A stretch of 34,037 bases of DNA from Vulcanimicrobiota bacterium (GTDB lineage Bacteria > Vulcanimicrobiota > Vulcanimicrobiia > Eremiobacterales > Eremiobacteraceae): positions 1-34,037 of the forward strand of contig JACRUD010000155.1 of NCBI GenBank assembly GCA_014304875.1, read 5' to 3'. This document shows, piece after piece, positions 19,601 to 28,553 of the stretch. A program made the position numbers and the translations under genes. Within the stretch, counting starts at the first letter, position 1. Every line of letters starts with the position of its first letter. The notes beneath the pieces are model-generated. The model did not search any database and was not told the DNA's origin. It worked only from the letters and a program-made list of their open reading frames with translations.

Positions 19601-20834
19601 GCTGGGCTAGAATATCGAGCGGAGCTCTGGGAATGGAAAGTCGATCCATCTCGGCTCGACGGACCGCCCTCACGAGAGCCGCGCACTCGATGAGTTCGTC
19701 GCGAGTGGCCGGAAACAAAACTCCTTCGGGTTTGGCGCCGACCCAATGGCCTGACCGGCCGATGCGCTGCACTGCGGTCGCAATCGCGCGCGGGGAGCCC
19801 ACTTGGACGACGAGATCGATGGAGCCGATGTCTATACCGAGTTCGAGCGAGGCCGTCGCCACCATACCGCGCAGAGCGCCATCTTTCAGCTTGCGCTCTG
19901 CATCGAGACGCAGCTCTCGTGACAAACTCCCGTGGTGCGGCAGCACCACGCCGGGTCCCAGCCGCTCGCTCAGCGCATGCGCCACCCGTTCGGAAAGCCG
20001 CCGCGTATTCACGAAGATGAGCGTCGTGCGATGCGCCTCGATAAGGCGCGCGAGCCGCCCGTAAATATCGTCCCACAACTCTTTGCTTGCGATGGCCCCG
20101 AGCTCGCCGTCCGGCACTTGTACTGCCAAGCCCATCTCCCGGCGGCGGCCCACGTCGACGATCCTCGCGTCGGAGCTCAAGAAACGCGCGACTTCATCGA
20201 CGGGATTAACGGTCGCCGACAGCCCGATCCGCTGCGGCTTTGGGTTGCCGCTCTGGGCGATGAGATGGTCCAAGCGCGCCAGCGATAGCGACAGGTGCGA
20301 GCCTCTTTTGTCGTCAGCCAGGGCATGGATTTCGTCGACGATCACCGTCGACACGGCGCCGAGCATGTGGCGGGATTTTTCAGCGGTCAGCAGGAGGTAG
20401 AGCGATTCCGGCGTCGTGACCAAGATATGCGGAGGCCGCGTCAGCATCTCGCGGCGCTGCGCCGGCGACGTATCGCCCGTGCGCAAACCGACGCGAATGG
20501 GCGCGAGCGCAGCGCCCTCAGCCTGCGCCAGATTCCGTAATTCGGCGAGCGGAGCCTCAAGGTTCTTTCTGACATCGTTGGTCAGAGCTTTGAGGGGCGA
20601 GACGTAAAGCGTCCGCGTGCTCTCTGCGAGATTGCCTTGGGCCGCTTTGCGAACCAACTCGTCCAGGCACAACAAAAACGCGGCCAGCGTCTTCCCGGAG
20701 CCTGTCGGAGCGGCGATCAGCACGTCCCGGCCGGAGCGGATTTGCGGCCAGCCAAGTACCTGCGGTTCGGTTGCGGCGGCGAATTTACCGGCGAACCAGC
20801 GAGCGATGAGCGGATCGAACGACGCGAGAGCCAT
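16632..20834 (-). CDS. lhr: Lhr-type DEAD/DEAH-box ATP-dependent helicase
   Basis: 1400 aa; Walker A APTGSGKTLAAFLLCLDEL, DEIHALADDKRGSHLSLSLARLD, FVNTRRLSERVAHAL, LELGIDIGSIDLVVQVGSPRAIATAVQRIGRSGH, followed by a long Lhr-like C-terminal region. Confidence 0.93.
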   Translation of the reverse strand: MALASFDPLIARWFAGKFAAATEPQVLGWPQIRSGRDVLIAAPTGSGKTLAAFLLCLDELVRKAAQGNLAESTRTLYVSPLKALTNDVRKNLEAPLAELRNLAQAEGAALAPIRVGLRTGDTSPAQRREMLTRPPHILVTTPESLYLLLTAEKSRHMLGAVSTVIVDEIHALADDKRGSHLSLSLARLDHLIAQSGNPKPQRIGLSATVNPVDEVARFLSSDARIVDVGRRREMGLAVQVPDGELGAIASKELWDDIYGRLARLIEAHRTTLIFVNTRRLSERVAHALSERLGPGVVLPHHGSLSRELRLDAERKLKDGALRGMVATASLELGIDIGSIDLVVQVGSPRAIATAVQRIGRSGHWVGAKPEGVLFPATRDELIECAALVRAVRRAEMDRLSIPRAPLDILAQQIVAACAVEEWKEDDLYATFSGTYSYGSLSRRDFDGVVEMLSDGIAVSRGRSGALLHRDRVNGRIRSRRGGRLAAITCGGAIPDNAAYAVVVEPEGAIIGSLDEDFAVESMAGDIFLLGINSWRVRRVEPGRIRVEDAHGAAPSVPFWNGEGPGRTLELSHGVADLREEIERIARSSGLPAAEEFLIEQCGLDRTGAEQATAYVVAGTNMLGTLPSSRMVVAERFFDEAGGMQLVLHAPLGARINRAWGLALRKRFCRSFNVELQAAATDDGIVISLSEQHAFPLAIIFEFLKEATVEGVLTHALLASPMFAARWRWNASRSLAILRFRGGRKVAAPIMRMKADDLMAGVFPDQAACPENLSGEIRIPDHPLVNQTIADCLHEAMDLDGLKAVLRGIECGEIQTTAIDTAEPSPFAHEILNAHPYAYLDDAPLEERRSLAVQLRRTLPADVALRDGAFDGHVVAQVSEESWPVVRDADELHDALLTLIVLPPVPSWTEYFERLRSLGRATLLSAASATFWVAAERLEIALVAYPSAVLHPAISAVPSPRGAPAETDAAATEIVRGWLESGGPVTAAELAQRFCLPQSTIDAALLRIETDGQVLRGSFTGKSPVEWCNRRVLARIHRLTLGRLRREIEPVSSAQFVRFLGRWQHVTPGTRLHGVDGTLQVLRQMEGYEIPAAAWEGQVLPARVSRYRPEYLDQLCRSGEVMWGRLSPHPAFVDGAQPLSRRVRPTRAAPIAIFMREHADVLAGMAPDASPALSASARAILEELRARGALFFPDILRVCGRLPSEAEDALWELVAAGLVTADGFDNLRSLVSAKRRLGVGWRNRRARPRNAPGRWALLRHAQTVSPDAEFFARRLLARWGVVFRDLLTRETLIPPWRELLTALRRLEDRGEIRGGRFVSGFVGEQFCLPEALDLLRALRRGADALSAPQDEPLSVNSADPLNLVGIILPGQRISPSAGSVVRIPLPSAPVVAERREAIAIG

Positions 20835-20870
20835 GAGATAGAATGTTTTTCGCCGCCGCGTCGGCCAAGC

Positions 20871-20930
20871 CCCGCGGCCTCCGCCGAGGCGGTCGAGCCC
20901 GCGGCGGACCTGAAGATCCGTGTCTACATA
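20871..20930 (-). repeat. 3'-end structured repeat, copy 3
   Basis: Minus strand: TATGTAGACACGGATCTTCAGGTCCGCCGCGGGCTCGACCGCCTCGGCGGAGGCCGCGG; same core, TCCGCC and GGCGGA boxes as copies 1 and 2. Confidence 0.65.
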
Positions 20931-20961
20931 CCTGCAACCGGCAGGGCGGACGCCCGCTAAT

Positions 20962-23900
20962 CTAGCGGAAGCTGTAGCGGATGTTGATGGTTGCGGTCGG
21001 AAGGTTGCCGATCCGCGGCGTATTGAACGCCGTTTCGTTCTGCAAGAATTCGATGGCGAGCACGTCGCTCAACTCGTACGCGAATCCGACGCTTTGGGAG
21101 TACGGCACGGCGAACGTATTGGAATAGATCGCATAGGTGCGAGCGCCGAACTGTTTGCGCAGTTCCAGATTGGGCTGTCCTTGAGCGTCGAACGTTATGT
21201 TGATCTCAGAGATATCGAGCGACTGGGCGAGCGCGCTGGTGAGCGGCGCCAGCAACTGGCTCGAAAGCTGCGCGTTGAGCAGATTTTGCGCCACCTGCCC
21301 ATAGCCCGTTTGTGACGAAGCGCTCCCGATGCCGCCGCTGAGCGCCTGATTGAGCTGCGGAATGTGCAGCAGCAACCCGATAATCTGGTCGCGAGGCAGC
21401 GGCGGTTCCGATTCCAGATCCGTATTTAGATGATCCACTCGGCCGGTTACGGTCACCGTGATGCTCGTGCCCGAGGCGTACGTTATTCCTTGCGCATCGA
21501 TGGTGGGCAGCAAGCCCTCAGCCGGATCGAACGTCACCGAGCCGCGGCGTAGCTGAAAGTTAGCTCCGAACGCACCGACGCGTCCCCGCACCGAATTGAA
21601 GACGCCGGCCAGTTCCGGCGCGCTTGCCGTTCCCACCACGGCCACGCTTCCGACAGTGGTCACGTCGACGATGCCGGTTACCCGCACGTTCTTATTGGCC
21701 TGGGCGATGACGTCGAGTTCGATCGGTGGGGCCGCGCGCTTTGACGCCGAGCCCTCGGGCGGGGGAGTCGCCTTGACAACCTGAGCTTCGTTGCCGTAAA
21801 GCGCACCGCCGTAGACGATCGTGTGCCCCTTCTGAAGCTTCGGCACGCCTGGGACGATCGGCGGAGGCGCGCTCGGTCCGTCCTTGCGTCCCGTCGCGAG
21901 TGCGAGGATAGACGCAAATGGTACCTCCGTGTCCGACATGGCGACTGTTCCCGTCAGCGATGACGCCTGCGCATCCTGCGCCAGGCGCAACCCGCCGTTA
22001 AGCGTGCCGTTGAAATATCCCGGCACGTCGGCTCTCGCGTCATGAAATGCGACCTGAGCCGAGTAGCGCACGCCCGCGCTATCGCGGCTCGGGACCAGCT
22101 TCGCCGCGCCGCGAGCTTCCAGCGAGCCCTTGCCGGTGCTCGCGTGAAAGCGCTTGAGCGTAATGGAATCTTGCACGAACTCGGCATCTGCGCTGATGCC
22201 CGTGATCGGAATCGTGTCGAAGCGAGAATTGACGGAAGCGTTACGCAAGCTCGCGCTACCCGCAAGCCGGGGACTTCCCGCGCTGCCCGTCGCCGAGGCA
22301 ACCGCGTTGAACTTACCTCCCAAATTGGCGGACGGCCCTAGAAGCGGGTTGAACGTGGACAAGTCGACGTCGCTGGCCCGCAACTGCAACCCGATTCGTT
22401 GGCGCGCCGGACCGATACCGAACGGACTGAGCTGCACCGGCACGGAGCCGGTCAGGACCAAGCCGCCGCGCCCTTTGGCGAGTTGAACGCTTGTGTCGCT
22501 CAGCTCCACCCGCCCGGGGGCATAGGCCGCCGCAGCCGTTATCTTATCGTATGCAACGCCGTCGAATAGGCCGGAAAAGGCGTCCAACACCGCGCGCACG
22601 CGCGGCTTGTCCAAAGTGCCGCCGGCTTGGAGCGTCATGCTCGCGCTGCCCGTGAGCGGGAGCGACGATTTAAGAACCTTACCGAGAGCGCTTAAGTCGG
22701 ATGCCTGAACGCTGGCGCGGGCGTCTATTTTCCTTGTCGGTCCGTAGCGGCCGTGCGCCTGCATCTGCGCGGCATCGACAGCGACCGTAAGTCGACGAAC
22801 CTCTATGCTGTGACCATCGCTGCGTATCTGACCGCTCAAGTCGCGGATGGCAATATCTCTAACGCGCCCGTCGCGCACCGCAAAGCCGCCGTCTCCGACC
22901 AGCCGCCGCGGACTCCCGTGCGCCGCAGCGTTGAAGGAAAGCCGCCCGACGATGCCCGCCGCTTCTGCATGTACAATTGGGGCAAGGATGCTGAGGTCGA
23001 CATCGCGGGCGCTGGAGCGAGCGTCGTAACGAGCCGTGTCGAAGGCCGGCCAGATCCCCCGCTGCGCCGCGAAGGCGACATCGCCGGTTATCGAGATAGA
23101 TCCGAGATTGCCAGCTTGGCGCGCATCGGCCACGATCGCACGATCGCGCGTCGACAGAACGGCGTTGACTTCCCCGAGCGGAAGACCCTCGAACTGAGCC
23201 CCGCTGAGCCGCACGAAGCCGTTTCCAGTCGTCCCCTTTGTTGTCGAGCTGAAAGCCAGACGCGTACTGCCCACGCCGTCGACGATATCTTTGCCTGCGA
23301 AGAAGTTATTGAAGTCGGATAGGTCCAGGTGCGGACTGCCCACCCGTAGCCGTACCGCTCCCGGCGTCAGGCTGCCGCCAAACCTCAACGCCGACCCGCC
23401 GATCCTGACCGCGCCGCGGTTCACGGTTGCGGCTCCGTCACCTGCGCTCATCGCAGCGTGGAAATCGGTAAATGGAACTCCACGCACCGTACCCGCGTCT
23501 AATCCCAGTCGACCGGCCATGGTAGGGGCGCCGATGGTACCGCCGACGCGGACGGCTGCTATGACGTTGCCGGTGAGCGGAATGCTTTTGGGCGCGAACT
23601 GACTGCTCAAGGCTGCCAGATCCGCTCCGCTCGTCCGTGCGTCGACCGCGACAGCGGCGGCCTTTATGGGCCGACCCGATTGGAGGCCTGCGATAGTTCC
23701 GTCGAACGCGATGGAACCACCCAAAAACGCCACGCGGCTCTCGCGTGCTACCAGCCTACCGCCGTCGTAGTTGCCGTCAAAATCGCCGGCAAGAGCGTGG
23801 CCGGCCACTTCGCCGCCGTCGAGACTAGCCGCCATGGAGACATTCGGGTTGGCCTGCGTCCCCGCAACGGTGCCCAAGGCTGCCATCGTTCCGCGCTGCA

Positions 23901-26148
23901 GGGGCACGCCGGCCGCGCGCAACGTGGCCGAGTCGATGTCATGCGCGAACACGGTCAGGCCCCGGCTTCCAGGGCCAGGAAGATCGCCGGCCGCCGCGAT
24001 TTGGCCACCGGAGAAGTTCGCAATGCCGGCATAAAGATGGAAGCCGGCGGCGTCGCCGCCCACGGTCGCATCGACCGAATGGACCGGGACGCCAGCCACA
24101 ACGGCATCCGTGCTGCGCGCGTTAGCGGACACGAGCCACTGGCCGTTTCCAAACGCCGCGGTAAACGGTCCGGCGACGCGCCCCCCGATTCGTCCTCCGC
24201 TTACGAAAGCGCCTAGATCCGCGGACCCGGTACCGCTGAGGGTACCGCTGTAAGGCTGGGCCGCCGACGCCATGGTGACGACCCCGCTGGCGTCGATGCG
24301 CGCATCGCCTCCGGCCACCGAAATGCGGGCGATGCGAAGCTGGCCGCGCGTTCCGTTGCCTTCGATCCGGGCATCACCGAACCGAGTGCCGGCCACCGTG
24401 AGGTCGTGCGCCCGAACGCTCATCCCGACCGCCGGAAGATCTTTCGTGCCTCTCAGGGTGAGCGCGCCATCGAGCGTTCCATCGACGTTCGGCAGGGTCA
24501 GCGGTGCATTCATGATGCCGGGTAAGGCCGTCGAGCCAGCGCCGACATGCAGCCGGAATCGCCGTGCTATAACCGTGCCGGACACTAGCGGGTCGGCAGT
24601 GCGGTTCAGGCCGCCCCACGCGAATATTTCTCCGTCGCCCGACTGCGCGAGCAGCGGACTGACGATGAAAGCCGTGGGTCCGCCGGCAAACGCCGCGCGC
24701 ACGGCGGTCGAGCCGCCCGTGCTTTGCGCGTAGCCCCGGCCATGCAGCTTGGCGAGCGGTCCCACCAAGGTACCGAGAACCGCCACTTCGCCGGTGGGAT
24801 CGATATTTGCAAGCCCCGGGATGCGTGCTGCTGAGGCTGTGGAAGTGACGATGAACTCGCCGCTTGGGGCGCCTGCTCCGACTGCGATATCGCCGTTGCC
24901 CGAAACGGTGATCCCGGCGTACCGGGCCCGGGCGGTCGTCAACGTCACGTGCCCGTGATGATAGTAGAGCGAGCCATCCAAAGCCACGCTTGGGCTTTGG
25001 CCGAAACTGACGCCCAGCGGAGATGAAAAGTTGACTGCCACATGCGGATTAGAAGCCGGACCCGCTAACCGAGCGTGAACCGCCAAGCTGCCCTCCAACG
25101 GAAGCAGGCGCGAAAAAGCCAGCAGTCGACGAATCTTTGAGGCAGGCCCGCTGCCATCCACAGCGATCGCCAAGCGTGGAGCAGGGAGAATCTCTAGTGC
25201 GCCGTGCGCGACCAGCGGCACGCCGGCCGCCGTTCCGGTCATGCCGTCCAGTGATAAAGAGCCGCCATTATAATGTAGGTCGCCGGCAAGATCGCGCACG
25301 GGCACCACGAGCGGGACGACCCGTATCCGTCCATCGCGCACGGCGATGTCGGCGCTGACCTGCCAGGCCGGTCCCGATGACGGGTTCCAAGCGAGCGCGT
25401 ATGCCTGGACGGCGATGTCGCCGGTTCCGCGTTGAACAGCAAAGGCCGGCGTGGCCACCAGCAGGTCGACGACCGGCGCCAACGGCGCCCGGGCGACCGA
25501 AGCCCGAATGCGAGCAAAACGCGTCACATCGTTTTCCGAAAAAACGCCGCTCACAGGGCGACTCGTACCGGCGGCGGTGAGGGTGGCTTTCATCTCGCCG
25601 TGCGAGCGCCGGCCTTGATCGATCAGCGCGCTCAGGTTGATGCGGGTTAGCGAAAAAGCGCGCCCGATCGCGACGGGCGAGGTCGGATTGCTGACATCGA
25701 TGCGGCCGTCGCGCACGCTCAGCGAAAAGCGCATGGGCGGGCCAGCTTTCGCTGGGCCCGTTTGTGGGGTGCCCCCTGTTCCGAAAAGGTTGGTGAGATT
25801 AAAGGTTCCGTCTTGCTGGCGACGCAGGAAAAGATCGGGCTGGTCCAACTCCGCTCTGTCGATCGCGAAGTTTCGATTGCGAATCGAGTAACCGACTCGG
25901 ATGCGCCGTGCGGACAACAGCGTTCGGCCGTCGGTTTCGTTGATGACGACGCCCTGGGCCATCAGCTCGCGCGCTCCCACGCGCAGCTGTCCCTTTTGCA
26001 GATCCAGTCCTCGCGAACGAAGGTAGATCCCAAGAGCCGTGCGCGCGATCGTGGAACGAGGTCCTTCGATGCCAAGCCCGAGCGCTATCGCCAAGACCGC
26101 CAAGGTCAAAATGGCGAAAACCGCGCGTACCTTTCCTGACCTTAGCAT
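20962..26148 (-). CDS. TamB-like (DUF490) translocation/assembly module protein
   Basis: 1728 aa, single N-terminal TM anchor, long beta-rich AsmA/TamB-like repeats, C-terminal DQIIGLLLHIPQLNQALSGG...QLLAPLTSALAQSLDISEINITFDAQGQPNLELRKQFGARTYAIYSNTFAVPYSQSVGFAYELSD...INIRYSFR. Confidence 0.88.
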   Translation of the reverse strand: MLRSGKVRAVFAILTLAVLAIALGLGIEGPRSTIARTALGIYLRSRGLDLQKGQLRVGARELMAQGVVINETDGRTLLSARRIRVGYSIRNRNFAIDRAELDQPDLFLRRQQDGTFNLTNLFGTGGTPQTGPAKAGPPMRFSLSVRDGRIDVSNPTSPVAIGRAFSLTRINLSALIDQGRRSHGEMKATLTAAGTSRPVSGVFSENDVTRFARIRASVARAPLAPVVDLLVATPAFAVQRGTGDIAVQAYALAWNPSSGPAWQVSADIAVRDGRIRVVPLVVPVRDLAGDLHYNGGSLSLDGMTGTAAGVPLVAHGALEILPAPRLAIAVDGSGPASKIRRLLAFSRLLPLEGSLAVHARLAGPASNPHVAVNFSSPLGVSFGQSPSVALDGSLYYHHGHVTLTTARARYAGITVSGNGDIAVGAGAPSGEFIVTSTASAARIPGLANIDPTGEVAVLGTLVGPLAKLHGRGYAQSTGGSTAVRAAFAGGPTAFIVSPLLAQSGDGEIFAWGGLNRTADPLVSGTVIARRFRLHVGAGSTALPGIMNAPLTLPNVDGTLDGALTLRGTKDLPAVGMSVRAHDLTVAGTRFGDARIEGNGTRGQLRIARISVAGGDARIDASGVVTMASAAQPYSGTLSGTGSADLGAFVSGGRIGGRVAGPFTAAFGNGQWLVSANARSTDAVVAGVPVHSVDATVGGDAAGFHLYAGIANFSGGQIAAAGDLPGPGSRGLTVFAHDIDSATLRAAGVPLQRGTMAALGTVAGTQANPNVSMAASLDGGEVAGHALAGDFDGNYDGGRLVARESRVAFLGGSIAFDGTIAGLQSGRPIKAAAVAVDARTSGADLAALSSQFAPKSIPLTGNVIAAVRVGGTIGAPTMAGRLGLDAGTVRGVPFTDFHAAMSAGDGAATVNRGAVRIGGSALRFGGSLTPGAVRLRVGSPHLDLSDFNNFFAGKDIVDGVGSTRLAFSSTTKGTTGNGFVRLSGAQFEGLPLGEVNAVLSTRDRAIVADARQAGNLGSISITGDVAFAAQRGIWPAFDTARYDARSSARDVDLSILAPIVHAEAAGIVGRLSFNAAAHGSPRRLVGDGGFAVRDGRVRDIAIRDLSGQIRSDGHSIEVRRLTVAVDAAQMQAHGRYGPTRKIDARASVQASDLSALGKVLKSSLPLTGSASMTLQAGGTLDKPRVRAVLDAFSGLFDGVAYDKITAAAAYAPGRVELSDTSVQLAKGRGGLVLTGSVPVQLSPFGIGPARQRIGLQLRASDVDLSTFNPLLGPSANLGGKFNAVASATGSAGSPRLAGSASLRNASVNSRFDTIPITGISADAEFVQDSITLKRFHASTGKGSLEARGAAKLVPSRDSAGVRYSAQVAFHDARADVPGYFNGTLNGGLRLAQDAQASSLTGTVAMSDTEVPFASILALATGRKDGPSAPPPIVPGVPKLQKGHTIVYGGALYGNEAQVVKATPPPEGSASKRAAPPIELDVIAQANKNVRVTGIVDVTTVGSVAVVGTASAPELAGVFNSVRGRVGAFGANFQLRRGSVTFDPAEGLLPTIDAQGITYASGTSITVTVTGRVDHLNTDLESEPPLPRDQIIGLLLHIPQLNQALSGGIGSASSQTGYGQVAQNLLNAQLSSQLLAPLTSALAQSLDISEINITFDAQGQPNLELRKQFGARTYAIYSNTFAVPYSQSVGFAYELSDVLAIEFLQNETAFNTPRIGNLPTATINIRYSFR

Positions 26149-26255
26149 CTACCTCGTCTTATATGTCGGGCCGGCATCTGCGGGTCGTGGGCGGCCGTCA
26201 TGCCGCCTTCACGCATCTGTCAATGAACGTATCGGTAGAACCTGTTGTCGCGCGG

Positions 26256-27371
26256 CTATAAGGAGCGGGCCTGCGGGCTTGGGACGTCCGCGGCAAAGCG
26301 TCGCAAAACACCTTCACGAGTCACGAACCCGACCAAATTCCCAACCTCGTCGATGACCGGAATCTGATGATAGCTGCCCTCCAGGAGCATCTTAAGCAGT
26401 TCGTCCGCTCCCGTGCCAGGCGCGGCCGCTTTCAAATCTTGCGTGCGCGTCATGATGGAAGTGACGTAGGCGCCGCCCGGAGATTGCGCTCCCAGCTTGG
26501 CCAGATCGGAGAAGGTCACGATGCCCAACAGCGTTGAGTCCAGCATGACGGGGGCTGCGCGCGCCCCGCGCTTGATGAGCTCGTCGACGGCGGCCGCCAC
26601 GGTCGCGTTGGCTGGGATCGGCGGCGGAGGAGGTGTCATCAAGTGGCTCGCGGTGCGACCGCGGATGGCGCTGGCTAGCTGAACTTGGATGCCTTGCGCC
26701 GCGCCGGCCTCCAGCAAGAACCATCCGATGACGATCAACCACAAGCCGCCTCCGAATCCGACGACCAAAGTCTGAAGGGCACCGTACACCATCAGCGCGA
26801 TGGCGACGACTCGGCTCACCCTGACGGCGCTGCGGGTCGCCTGTAGAATGTCGCCGCTGCGCCGCCACGCTAGAGCGTGGAATAACCGCCCGCCGTCGAG
26901 CGGATACGCAGGCAGTAAATTAAAAGCCCCCAGCGCTCCGTTGGCCAGCGCCAGGTACCCGGAGGCGGCGCCCGACGCCGTCTTCAGGCCGAGCGCGGCC
27001 CCGATTGCGAAGAACACCGCGGCCAATGCGAAGCTGGTCAACGGCCCCACCAGCGCGACCCAACCTTCGACGGCAGCTGTCTGCGGCTCCCCGCCCAAGC
27101 TCGAGACTCCGCCGAAGACGAACAGCGTGATGCCCTTGATCGGAATGCCGCGCGACCTAGCCACGAGCGAGTGCGATAGCTCGTGCGCCACGACGCTCGC
27201 AAAGAAAAGCAACGCCGTCACAAGCGCAAGCGCCACGCGGCCGCCGGCTGAGACGCGCACGTGCTGCAACGGTCCGATATCGCTTGACAGCGACCACGCG
27301 ACCAGCCCAAAGATAAAGATCCAACCGAAATGGATCTTTATGTCGATGCCAAAGATCGTGGCTACGCGCAT
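26256..27371 (-). CDS. Site-2 protease family (M50) zinc metalloprotease with CBS domains
   Basis: VVAHELSHSLVARSRGI (HExxH), NLLPAYPLDGGRLFHALAW, then two CBS-like segments (ASHLMTPPPPPIPANATVAAAVDELI..., VTSIMTRTQDLKAAAPGTGADELLKML). Confidence 0.92.
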   Translation of the reverse strand: MRVATIFGIDIKIHFGWIFIFGLVAWSLSSDIGPLQHVRVSAGGRVALALVTALLFFASVVAHELSHSLVARSRGIPIKGITLFVFGGVSSLGGEPQTAAVEGWVALVGPLTSFALAAVFFAIGAALGLKTASGAASGYLALANGALGAFNLLPAYPLDGGRLFHALAWRRSGDILQATRSAVRVSRVVAIALMVYGALQTLVVGFGGGLWLIVIGWFLLEAGAAQGIQVQLASAIRGRTASHLMTPPPPPIPANATVAAAVDELIKRGARAAPVMLDSTLLGIVTFSDLAKLGAQSPGGAYVTSIMTRTQDLKAAAPGTGADELLKMLLEGSYHQIPVIDEVGNLVGFVTREGVLRRFAADVPSPQARSL

Positions 27372-27460
27372 GCTGACGTCGTCACCGTGATGCGGCCGGA
27401 TTACCCCTGACGATCACACTTTTCAAATATCCGATTCCGAATCGCGACGTGGCGCTACTG

Positions 27461-27490
27461 TTGTCTGTCCCGCTCGAACTATTGTACAAT
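27461..27490 (+). promoter_or_regulatory. Candidate sigma70-like promoter for the S1/P1 nuclease gene
   Basis: TTGTCT (27461-27466), 18 bp spacer, TACAAT (27485-27490), about 79 bp before the preferred ATG at 27569. Confidence 0.45.
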
Positions 27491-27568
27491 GGCGGAAAGC
27501 CGAAATCATGCGTCGCAAGGCGGCGCCGGTCTAAGAAGCCGACAGGCCTGTTCGGGATAGGAGTACGC

Positions 27569-28531
27569 ATGCGCATCGTTGCTTTTTCCGTTTGCTGTCT
27601 CACTGTGTTCCTATCGTCCCCCGGTTTGGCGTGGGGAATCAAGGGTCACACCATTATCGGCCAGGCCGCGGTGGCGCACTTGCCGGCCGATCTTCCCGCG
27701 TTCGTGCGGACGCCGGCCGCAAAAGACGAAATCGTTTATCTGCAAGCCGAAGAGGATCGGCTCAAAATCGGTGAAGCCGATGAAAGGGCTTGGTACGCGC
27801 AGTGGCCGCCGGACCACTACGTCGATGTCGGAGACGATGAGACCATCGGCGGTATCGTTCGCCTTGACGCTCTCCCGGCGACACGCGAAGCTTTCATTCT
27901 GGCGCTGTCGCGGGCCGGTAAAAACCCGTATAAGTTCGGCTTCGTCCCATACGCCGTCTTGGAGGGGTACGAACAAGTGCGCAGCGATTTCGCGCTATGG
28001 CGTTTGGCCGTGGCCGACGCACGTCTGCGCTCCGGTTCGTTTCGGTCGGCGGCTCGCACCGAAGTGGGCCGCCGCGAAGCGCTCACCATTCACGACATCG
28101 GTATCTTTTCTCATTTTGTCGGAGACGCGAGCCAACCGCTGCATGTCAGCGTTCACTATAACGGCTGGGGCAAGTATCCCAACCCGAACGGGTTCTCGCA
28201 GGCCAGAAATACGCACGCCGAATTCGAGGATGACTTCGTCGCCGAATACCTCGACGCCGCCGCGGTGACCCCGCTGGTCGGCGCTTCCAGCAACCTGGCG
28301 CGCGTTCCCTTGGCCCAAATACAAGCGTATATCGCCTCTTCTGCCGCACAGGTAGGGCCGTTCTACGAACTGAAGAAACGCGGCGCTTTTTCGCTGCACG
28401 ATCGGGCGTCATCCGTCCACCGTGAAGGCGTGCGCTTTACCGCAACGCGGCTGGCGGCGGGAGCTGCGATGCTGGATTCGCTGATCGAAACGGCCTGGCG
28501 CACGAGCGCCGGCATGAAGTTCTTCGACTAA
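27569..28531 (+). CDS. Exported S1/P1 nuclease family / Zn-dependent phospholipase C-fold hydrolase
   Basis: Signal peptide followed by WGIKGHTIIGQAA (N-terminal Trp/His Zn ligands after predicted cleavage), PDHYVDVGDD, HDIGIFSHFVGDASQPLHVSVHYNGWGKYPNPNGF, NTHAEFEDDFV; GGAG RBS before ATG 27569. Confidence 0.88.
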   Translation: MRIVAFSVCCLTVFLSSPGLAWGIKGHTIIGQAAVAHLPADLPAFVRTPAAKDEIVYLQAEEDRLKIGEADERAWYAQWPPDHYVDVGDDETIGGIVRLDALPATREAFILALSRAGKNPYKFGFVPYAVLEGYEQVRSDFALWRLAVADARLRSGSFRSAARTEVGRREALTIHDIGIFSHFVGDASQPLHVSVHYNGWGKYPNPNGFSQARNTHAEFEDDFVAEYLDAAAVTPLVGASSNLARVPLAQIQAYIASSAAQVGPFYELKKRGAFSLHDRASSVHREGVRFTATRLAAGAAMLDSLIETAWRTSAGMKFFD

Positions 28532-28553
28532 GAGGAGAGGCTGGTTCCACGTC

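Noticed and set aside
19084-20064. 326 aa plus-strand ORF
   Set aside because: Antisense to the well-supported Lhr helicase gene; Ser/Arg-rich shadow translation.
26190-26207. GGCGGC-CGTCAT-GCCGCC hairpin between the M50 protease and tamB
   Set aside because: Short 6 bp GC stem in a GC-rich spacer, not matching the 3' element family; insufficient evidence of function.
27485-27569. Possible c-di-GMP-I (GEMM) riboswitch in the S1/P1 nuclease leader (…GAAATCATGCGTCGCAAGGCGGCGCCGGTCTAAG…)
   Set aside because: Only fragments resemble the GEMM consensus; the conserved GCAAACC and GACGCAAAGC segments are not present, and the likely promoter -10 box (27485-27490) would place the start inside the motif.
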